In this document: positions 32,375 through 37,914 of the stretch, piece by piece
Numbering within the stretch: position 1 is the stretch's first letter
Layout of the letters: each line of letters starts with the position of its first letter
Assembly: GCA_947626905.1 (NCBI GenBank)
Contig: CANQUE010000018.1
Location: forward strand, 1-37,914
Origin: an uncultured Oscillospiraceae bacterium
Lineage (GTDB): Bacteria; Bacillota; Clostridia; Oscillospirales; Oscillospiraceae
Reading direction: 5' to 3'
DNA: 37,914 nucleotides
Program-made: the position numbers and the translations under genes
Notes under the pieces: model-generated
Told to the model about the DNA's origin: nothing
What the model saw: the letters and a program-made list of their open reading frames with translations, nothing else
The model's database searches: none

Positions 32375-34211
32375 CCAGCATCTCCAAAACGGCGCTGCAT
32401 AGCGAACCGTTGTCCAATCCCATTTTCTCCCGCAGCTTCCAGGGCTCGCCGTGGGGCAGCAGCCCGTCGCCCAGATTCACCAGCCGGCTCGCCCGCAGGG
32501 CGACGCCCGCCTGCTCCGCCGCGGCCAAAAGCCGCTCGCCGATGCATCCGGCGGCGCAGGCCTCCTCCGCCACCAGCAGCGCCCCGGTCCGGCGCACCGA
32601 ATCCAGCACCGGCTCCGTATCCAGCGGCGAGAGCACGTTCAGCTTGACGACCTCGGGGTCGATGCCTCTGCCCCGGAGCATCCTGGCGGCCGCCATGGCC
32701 TCGTTGATCTCCGTGCCGTAAGAAACGATGGTGACGTCGTCGCCGTGGAAATATACCGTTTCGGCCGTCTTGCCGGAGGTATCCCCCAGCAAAAGCCCCT
32801 CTCCGCCACGGGGATAGCGCACCGCCACGGGCCCCGTGTCCTCCAGCACCGCCTTTCGCAGCATGGTCTTCAGCTCTGCGAAGTTGGCGGGGGCGTAGAT
32901 CTTCATCCCCGGCACGGAGGACAGATATGCCACGTCAAAGCTGCCCTGATGGGTCACTCCGTCCCGGCCCACGATGCCCGCCCGGTCCACGGCCAGCACC
33001 ACATGCAGGCCCATAAGGGCCACGTCGTGGATGAGCATATCATAGCTTCTCTGCAAAAAGGTGGAATACACCGCGAACACAGGCTTCAGCCCCTGGGCGG
33101 CCATGCCCGCGGCCATGGCGCAGGCGTGCTCCTCGGCGATGCCCACGTCGAAGAACCGGTCCGGATAGGCCTCCTGGAAGCCGATGAGGCCGGTGCCCTC
33201 CTTCATGGCGGCGGTGATGGCCACCACGGTCTTGTCCTCCCCGGCGATCTCCGTCAGCGCCCGGCCGAAGGCCGAGGAGAAGTCCTCTCCCGTGTAGTGG
33301 GGCATGCCGCTGTCCGCGTCGAAGGCCCCCACCCCATGGAACGCTTCCGGCGCCTGCTCCGCCGGGGGATATCCCTTGCCCTTTTTGGTGATCACATGGA
33401 CCAGCACCGGCGCCCGGTATTCCTTGGCCCAGCGGATGGCATTCTCCACCTTCCGCAGATCGTGGCCGTTGATGGGGCCGATGTACTCGTAGCCAAGATC
33501 GTCGAAGATGTTTTCCGGGATGATCCGGTCCTTCAGCCACTTTTTCCCCCGGGCAAGGACCCGGTTCAGGCCGGGGATATGGGGCATGATCGTCTGGCGG
33601 TACCATTTCTTGAAGCGGATGTACTCCACCCTTGTGCGCATCCGGCCCAGCATATCCGCCAGGCCGCCCACGCTCTCGTTGATGCTCATGCCGTTGTCGT
33701 TGAGCACCACCACCAGCGGCTCGCCGCTCTTTCCCGCGTCGGACAGCCCCTCCAGCGCCATGCCCCCGTTCAGGGCCCCGTCGCCGATGACGGCCACCAC
33801 GTCATAGTCCTCCCCCAGCGCCGTGCGGGCCCGGGCCATGCCCAGGGCCACGGACACGGAGTTGGACGCATGTCCCGCCACGAACGCGTCGTGGACGCTC
33901 TCATCCGGCCGGGGAAAGCCGGCCATGCCCCCCAGGTCCCGGAAATCGGTAAAGTCCTTCCGGCCCGTCAGGAGCTTATGGGTATAGCACTGGTGTCCCA
34001 CGTCGAACACCAGCCGGTCCCGCCCGGTATCATACACCCGGTGCAGGGCCACCGTCAGCTCCACCGCCCCCAGGTTGGAGGCCAGATGCCCTCCGTGGAC
34101 GGACATGGCGGAGATGAGGTATCCCCGGATCTCCCGGCACAGCTCCTCCAGCGCCTCAGGCGGCAGGGCCCTCACATCGGCGGGAGAATGTATATTATCC
34201 AATAAACTCAT
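32355..34211 (-). CDS. dxs: 1-deoxy-D-xylulose-5-phosphate synthase
   Basis: Dxs condenses pyruvate and glyceraldehyde 3-phosphate with thiamine diphosphate, the first step of the MEP isoprenoid route. The protein has 618 residues. The thiamine-binding motif runs from GDGALNGGMALEGLSDAG to LNDNGMSI. The N-terminal HxxAxH-like AGHASNSVS region, the GIAEEHACAMAAGMA stretch and the DRAGIVGRDGVTHQGSFDVAY loop of the pyrimidine domain are present. No strong ribosome site precedes the ATG at 34211. It has its own promoter at 34260-34288, so it is uncoupled from ispA, which lies upstream across the surface-protein gene. Confidence 0.97.
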   Translation of the reverse strand: MSLLDNIHSPADVRALPPEALEELCREIRGYLISAMSVHGGHLASNLGAVELTVALHRVYDTGRDRLVFDVGHQCYTHKLLTGRKDFTDFRDLGGMAGFPRPDESVHDAFVAGHASNSVSVALGMARARTALGEDYDVVAVIGDGALNGGMALEGLSDAGKSGEPLVVVLNDNGMSINESVGGLADMLGRMRTRVEYIRFKKWYRQTIMPHIPGLNRVLARGKKWLKDRIIPENIFDDLGYEYIGPINGHDLRKVENAIRWAKEYRAPVLVHVITKKGKGYPPAEQAPEAFHGVGAFDADSGMPHYTGEDFSSAFGRALTEIAGEDKTVVAITAAMKEGTGLIGFQEAYPDRFFDVGIAEEHACAMAAGMAAQGLKPVFAVYSTFLQRSYDMLIHDVALMGLHVVLAVDRAGIVGRDGVTHQGSFDVAYLSSVPGMKIYAPANFAELKTMLRKAVLEDTGPVAVRYPRGGEGLLLGDTSGKTAETVYFHGDDVTIVSYGTEINEAMAAARMLRGRGIDPEVVKLNVLSPLDTEPVLDSVRRTGALLVAEEACAAGCIGERLLAAAEQAGVALRASRLVNLGDGLLPHGEPWKLREKMGLDNGSLCSAVLEMLDGKDQA

Positions 34212-34259
34212 ATCGACACCGTCTTATGTGCAGGTAGGCAAACTTCCACAAGTCCCTTT

Positions 34260-34288
34260 ATCATAACAAAATACACCTTGGTTTTCAA
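34260..34288 (-). promoter_or_regulatory. dxs: Promoter of dxs operon embedded in a terminator
   Basis: On the minus strand TTGAAA (34288-34283), a 17-base spacer and TATGAT (34265-34260). The -35 lies in the loop and 3' arm of the terminator at 34266-34300 and the -10 just past it, so the dxs transcript starts after the hairpin, near 34253. Confidence 0.75.
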
Positions 34289-34300
34289 GGTGTATTTTGT
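34266..34300 (-). terminator. Terminator of the surface-protein gene
   Basis: A perfect 15-bp stem (34266-34280 with 34286-34300) with a 5-base loop. On the minus strand the 3' arm ends ATTTTGT and continues TATGATAAAG. It lies about 40 bases after the stop codon. Confidence 0.8.
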
Positions 34301-34342
34301 ATATTTTCAAAAATTGATGAATAAAAACCGCATCTCCGGCCC

Positions 34343-36772
34343 TCACGTCTGGAGCACGCCGCCGGAACCGTCGGTCTTCTCGCTGAAGTAATAGCGCACC
34401 CCGCCGATCTCCCGCCAGCCGGTGGCCATCACGCCGTCCTCGTCCAGATAGTACCGTTTGGACCCGTCCTGGAGCCAGCCGGTACGCATGGCGCCGAAAT
34501 GGCCGTTGTGCACCGGGTTGAAGTAATACCAGCTTCGGCCGATGTACCGCCAGCCGGAGACCACCGCGCCGAAAGTGCCGTCCCGCTTATCGTTGAGGAA
34601 GAACCGTTCTCCTCCAAACTCCTGCCAGCCGGAAACCTGTTTGCCGTCCGGACCCTGGTAGTACTGCTTGCCGCCGTCATAGATCCAGTCGGAGACCACC
34701 ATGACGCCGGTGGTCTTGTTGAAGTAATAGTACGTGTCCGTCAGCCACACCCATCCGGTCTTCACGGCTCCATATGAGCCGTCCCGCTTCTCGTTGAGGT
34801 AGTAGGTCTTCCCCCCGATGGTCTGCAGCCCCGCCATCTGTTTGCCGTCCGGGCCCTGGTAATAGCGCTTGCCGCCGTCATTGACCCAGTCGGAAACCAC
34901 CATGGCTCCGGTGGCCTTGTCGAAGTAATAGTACGTATCCGTCAGCCACACCCATCCGGTCTTCATCACACCGTACGAACCATCGTGCTTTTCGCTGAAA
35001 TAGTAGGTATCCCCGCCCACCTTGACCAGGCCGGCGGCCATGGCGCCGGAGGCGTCGAAATAGTAGCGTTTTGTCCCCTCGTTGAACCAGCCGGTGACGG
35101 TCGTTCCGTTTTTGTAATAATACCACACGCCCCCCACTTCGGACCAGCCGTCCTTGTGGATGGGATCGGTGGGCGGCGGCGTCACCTGTCCGGAGTACTC
35201 CCGGAAGGTATATCCCCCCTGCCGGGCAAAGGTCTGGGCGGTGGAACCGGCATAGCCGTAGATCACCGCTCCGTCAGGCAGATCCGTCATACCCAGGGAG
35301 CAGGACCGGTTCAGCACCGTCAGGCTCTGCAGGGCCCCGCAGTCGTTAAACGCCATATCGCCCACTTTTTCCACGCTTTCCGTCAGCGTGACGCTGGTCA
35401 GGGCCGGGCAGTACCAAAACGCCTCCTTCCCCAGTTCCCGGGCCGACACGGTGGCGGAACGCAGAAGCAGGTTGTTGGCGAAGGCCTGGTCCCCCACCGC
35501 TGCGATGGTGGCGGGGACGTTCAGCGCCGTGATGCCCGTATTGCCGAAGGCCCACTGGCCGATGGCGCCGACAGAGCCGGGGATGGTCACCGCCGTGACG
35601 GCGGTCTTGTCGCAGAAGGCGTACCCGGCGATCTCCGCCACCGTAGCGGGGATGGCGACCGCGCCGCCGGCGCCCTGATACTCATACAGCACATGGTTCA
35701 CCTGGAAAAACGCCCCGTTGCGAAGGCTCCAGGGGGTGTTGGCGAACGCCAAGTATCCCAGCCGGGTGGCGGCCCCCTGGACGGTGGCGCTGGTGAGCCG
35801 GGTGCAGTCGGCAAAGGCCCAGTCCCCCACCTCGGTCACGGAGGCCGGGATGGTCACCGTTCTCAGGGCGCAGCCCTGAAAGGCGCTGCTGCCGATGGTG
35901 GTAAGGCCGCTGGGCAGGGTGATGGAAGCTAGGCTGACGCAGCCGTCAAAGGCGCTGCCCCCGATCTCGGAAACGCCGGCCGGGATGTTCACGCTCCCCA
36001 GCGAAGAGCACCCCGTGAAGGTCCGCCGATCGATCTTGCTCAGACCGCTGGGCAGCTCCGCCCGGGTCAGGCTGGCGCAGAGCGCGAAGGCGTCCGTTCC
36101 GATGGTCCGCACCGCATTGGGGATGGCGATGCTCTGCAGGCTCTCGCAGCCATAAAAGGCCCGGCTGCCGATGGTGGTAAGGCCGGCGGGCAGGGTCACG
36201 GTCCGCAGGAGCACGCACCCCTCGAAGGCCTCGTCCCCGATCCGGGTCACAGACCCGGGGATGGTGATGGCGCGCAGGTCTGTACACTCATAAAACGCCT
36301 CCCTGCCGATGCTGGTCACCCCTTGGCCGATGACGACGTCGGTGATGGTCCGGCCGTACCAGGGAGCATGGGAGGTCCGGCCCATATAGTTGGTCATGGA
36401 CCCGCTGCCGCTGATGGTCAGCACACTCCCCGACAAGGACCACCGCACCCCGGTGCCGCAGGAGCCGGATGTGGCGTCAGAAGGGGGCGGCGTCTCCGGC
36501 TTCACCTCCGGGCCGGGCTCTGCGCCGGACGCCGTTTCATTGGGGACGTCGGCCGGCAGTTCATCCTCCGGTCCCGGAGAAGGAAGCTCCTCTTCCGGCA
36601 CGGGTCCGGTATCGTCCTCTTCTTCCGGCGCGGGCGGGGCCTCTTTCTCCTCCGGTGCGGGGGCCTGGGTCTGTTCCGGCTCCGGGGCTGGCTCTTCCGC
36701 CGCCAGCGCGGGTGCGCACAGGGCAAACGCCGTCAGCACCGCCAACAGTCCGCATATGATCCGTTTGGGCAT
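34343..36772 (-). CDS. Secreted BspA-like LRR protein with cell-wall-binding repeats
   Basis: An 809-residue exported protein. Residues 1-25 are a signal peptide ending in ALAA. A low-complexity Pro/Glu-rich stretch fills 26-100. From about 110 to 515 there are many BspA-type leucine-rich (LRR_5) repeats, recognisable from units such as SIGREAFYECTDLRAITIPG and IGSRAFYGCESLQSIAIPN. Residues 541-809 are choline/glucan-binding-type repeats of the WYYYKNG...GWF kind, rich in Tyr and Trp, that probably anchor it to the cell wall. No LPxTG or membrane anchor is seen. The ATG at 36772 has AAAGGAG upstream; an ATG ten codons earlier would spoil the signal. Host contact or adhesion is a family-based guess. 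Confidence 0.9.
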   Translation of the reverse strand: MPKRIICGLLAVLTAFALCAPALAAEEPAPEPEQTQAPAPEEKEAPPAPEEEDDTGPVPEEELPSPGPEDELPADVPNETASGAEPGPEVKPETPPPSDATSGSCGTGVRWSLSGSVLTISGSGSMTNYMGRTSHAPWYGRTITDVVIGQGVTSIGREAFYECTDLRAITIPGSVTRIGDEAFEGCVLLRTVTLPAGLTTIGSRAFYGCESLQSIAIPNAVRTIGTDAFALCASLTRAELPSGLSKIDRRTFTGCSSLGSVNIPAGVSEIGGSAFDGCVSLASITLPSGLTTIGSSAFQGCALRTVTIPASVTEVGDWAFADCTRLTSATVQGAATRLGYLAFANTPWSLRNGAFFQVNHVLYEYQGAGGAVAIPATVAEIAGYAFCDKTAVTAVTIPGSVGAIGQWAFGNTGITALNVPATIAAVGDQAFANNLLLRSATVSARELGKEAFWYCPALTSVTLTESVEKVGDMAFNDCGALQSLTVLNRSCSLGMTDLPDGAVIYGYAGSTAQTFARQGGYTFREYSGQVTPPPTDPIHKDGWSEVGGVWYYYKNGTTVTGWFNEGTKRYYFDASGAMAAGLVKVGGDTYYFSEKHDGSYGVMKTGWVWLTDTYYYFDKATGAMVVSDWVNDGGKRYYQGPDGKQMAGLQTIGGKTYYLNEKRDGSYGAVKTGWVWLTDTYYYFNKTTGVMVVSDWIYDGGKQYYQGPDGKQVSGWQEFGGERFFLNDKRDGTFGAVVSGWRYIGRSWYYFNPVHNGHFGAMRTGWLQDGSKRYYLDEDGVMATGWREIGGVRYYFSEKTDGSGGVLQT
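34553..34954 (-). repeat. Tandem 201-base duplication in the surface-protein gene
   Basis: Two 67-residue units, both beginning WVWLTDTYYYF, occupy 34954-34754 and 34753-34553. They remain in frame and differ at scattered codons, which indicates an older duplication of part of the cell-wall-binding region. Confidence 0.85.
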
Positions 36773-36798
36773 GGGTATCTCCTTTCTCCGTTCCCGCT

Positions 36799-37605
36799 TC
36801 ACGCATGCCGGCCGCTCAGCCGCCCGGTCAGCTCCCGCAGGAAGCCCGTATCCTCAAACCCGTCCAGCCCCTCCAGGGCGGCCCGGGTATACTCTTGCGT
36901 CATCTCCAAACACTTCTCCCGCCCCAGCAGGGCGCAGAAGCCGTCGTTGTCCAAAATGTCGTCCCGGCACTGGAAGGCCATGCCGAGGGCCTGTCCGAAT
37001 CTGTATGCGCCGGAAACGGCGTCCTCCTCCGCCCCGGCGGCCGCCGCGCCCATGGCGCAGGCCGCGGCCATCAGGGCGGCGGTCTTCAGACGGTCCGTTT
37101 TCGCCAGCTTCTCCGCCGTGGCCGGGCCGGCCTTCAGATCCATATACTGCCCTCCGCAGATGCCCTCCGCCCCGGCGGCCCGGCTCAGGATCCGGCAGCA
37201 CCGGTACTTCTCCGCCTGGCCGATGGGCGCGTCGCATACCGCGGCGAACGCCTCCGCCTGCAGGCAGTCCCCCGCCAGCACGGCGGCGGTCTGGCCAAAG
37301 CGCTTGTGGCTGGAGGGCCGGCCCCGGCGGATGTCGCTGTCGTCCATGCAGGGCAGATCGTCATGGATCAAGCTATAGGTGTGGAGCATCTCCACCGCGC
37401 AGGCCACAGGCAGCGCCTTGACCGGGTCCCCCCCGCATATCCGGGCGAATTCCAGACACAGCACCGGCCGCACCCGTTTTCCTCCGGCCATCAGGCTGTA
37501 GGCCATCACCTGGCGCAGACCGTCGGTATCCTCGTCCCCGGGGCCGATCCGCCCGGCGAGCCATTGCTCCACCATGGCCGTATAGTGTTCGTAACGCTGG
37601 TCCAT
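36799..37605 (-). CDS. ispA: Farnesyl diphosphate synthase (short-chain prenyl transferase)
   Basis: IspA joins dimethylallyl and isopentenyl diphosphate to geranyl and farnesyl diphosphate. The 268-residue protein starts at MDQRYEHYTAM (37605), four bases after the xseB stop; a longer frame upstream overlaps xseB and is rejected. The first aspartate-rich motif is DDLPCMDDSD (82-91), with the two-residue insertion of bacterial farnesyl synthases, and the second is DDILD (215-219). GGKRVRP, which binds isopentenyl diphosphate, is at 41-47. The length is slightly under the usual 290. The surface-protein gene begins 26 bases after its stop, on the same message. Confidence 0.95.
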   Translation of the reverse strand: MDQRYEHYTAMVEQWLAGRIGPGDEDTDGLRQVMAYSLMAGGKRVRPVLCLEFARICGGDPVKALPVACAVEMLHTYSLIHDDLPCMDDSDIRRGRPSSHKRFGQTAAVLAGDCLQAEAFAAVCDAPIGQAEKYRCCRILSRAAGAEGICGGQYMDLKAGPATAEKLAKTDRLKTAALMAAACAMGAAAAGAEEDAVSGAYRFGQALGMAFQCRDDILDNDGFCALLGREKCLEMTQEYTRAALEGLDGFEDTGFLRELTGRLSGRHA

Positions 37606-37609
37606 CCCG

Positions 37610-37834
37610 TCAGCTGAAGGGCAGCTCTTCCGGCTCGCCGGTCGGGCCTTTGCGCAGCTGGACCACTTTCTGCTCCGCCTGATCCAGCATCCCGCCGCAC
37701 TTGGCAATGAGCCCGGCGCCCTCCTCGAACAGGCCCAGACTCTCCGCCAGCGGCGCGTCCCCCTTCTCCAGCAGCCGGACGATCTCCTCCAGCCGGGCCA
37801 GGGACTGCTCAAACGTCATTTCTTTCTCAGCCAT
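37610..37834 (-). CDS. xseB: Exodeoxyribonuclease VII small subunit
   Basis: XseB binds the large subunit XseA to form a single-strand-specific nuclease. The 74-residue protein is two helices with the typical text TFEQSLARLEEIVRLLEKG, then APLAESLGLFEEG and LDQAEQKV. GAGGT precedes the ATG. XseA usually lies directly upstream, but the last 80 bases of the window contain no frame belonging to it; it may lie beyond the edge or elsewhere. A TATAAT sequence (37852-37847) and a TATAAA sequence are present upstream but neither has a good -35. IspA follows after four bases. Confidence 0.94.
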   Translation of the reverse strand: MAEKEMTFEQSLARLEEIVRLLEKGDAPLAESLGLFEEGAGLIAKCGGMLDQAEQKVVQLRKGPTGEPEELPFS

Positions 37835-37914
37835 TATGTACCTCGTATTATAGATGTAGTATTTATAGCCCCCTCTCCAGGGGTATGTTACAATGTTTGG
37901 GATGCTGTGGATTG

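Noticed and set aside
34553..35160. Repeats in the surface-protein gene as a CRISPR-like array
   Set aside because: The repeats are in frame, of 201 bases, without spacers, and encode known cell-wall-binding units.
37606..37812. N-terminal extension of ispA
   Set aside because: It overlaps xseB in another frame and is Arg/Trp/Ser-rich; the start at 37605 gives a normal farnesyl synthase N terminus.

Overview
The window looks like chromosomal core sequence from a GC-rich, spore-forming gut Clostridium relative, most likely an Oscillospiraceae-type Firmicute (Flavonifractor/Oscillibacter-like). This placement is inference. It rests on high GC, strong AGGAGG-type ribosome sites, TTGACA/TATAAT promoters, short-lipobox Gram-positive lipoproteins, a CotF-like coat protein pair, a SpoIIQ-like forespore protein, and the Firmicute gene order xseB-ispA-dxs-tlyA-nadK-argR-recN. 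I saw no phage, insertion sequence, CRISPR array or rRNA. No gap between genes exceeds 300 bases; the longest, 14646-14898, holds a terminator and a promoter.

Layout. 1-1.8 kb: 3' end of a tRNA-Glu, a LysR regulator, and two small coat-type proteins. 1.8-4.7 kb (minus strand): proB-proA followed by an alpha/beta hydrolase. 4.7-5.6 kb: a SpoIIQ-like M23 protein. 5.6-11.2 kb (minus strand): trmL-pgk-tpiA-gpmI-eno, the lower glycolytic genes without gapA, behind one strong promoter. 11.2-12.1 kb: a shortened family 2 glycosyltransferase. 12.2-14.7 kb: a polar amino acid ABC importer with a candidate ArgR site. 14.8-19.8 kb: a complete branched-chain amino acid importer. 19.8-21.8 kb (minus strand): an ATP-grasp ligase plus esterase pair of unknown product. 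21.9-24.3 kb: a fluoride-type CLC antiporter divergent from a stand-alone E2-like acyltransferase that lacks the catalytic histidine. 24.3-27.2 kb (minus strand): a TrpXYZ-like ABC importer. 27.3-37.8 kb (minus strand): xseB-ispA, a large repeat-rich surface protein, then dxs-tlyA-nadK-argR-recN-tyrS.

How the genes work together. The region combines central carbon flow (pgk to eno), isoprenoid supply (dxs, ispA), proline synthesis, three amino acid importers, arginine regulation and tyrosyl-tRNA charging. ArgR, encoded at 30.3-30.7 kb, may control the importer at 12.2 kb through a site just upstream of its promoter.

Most notable signals. (1) A textbook sigma-F-type promoter lies inside the eno terminator hairpin and points at the SpoIIQ-like gene. 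(2) The same promoter-in-terminator design recurs in front of dxs. (3) The ATP-grasp/esterase pair is the best candidate for an undescribed small pathway. (4) The E2-like protein has SRIADS where HxxxDG should be. (5) A surface protein is inserted in the isoprenoid/DNA-repair cluster.
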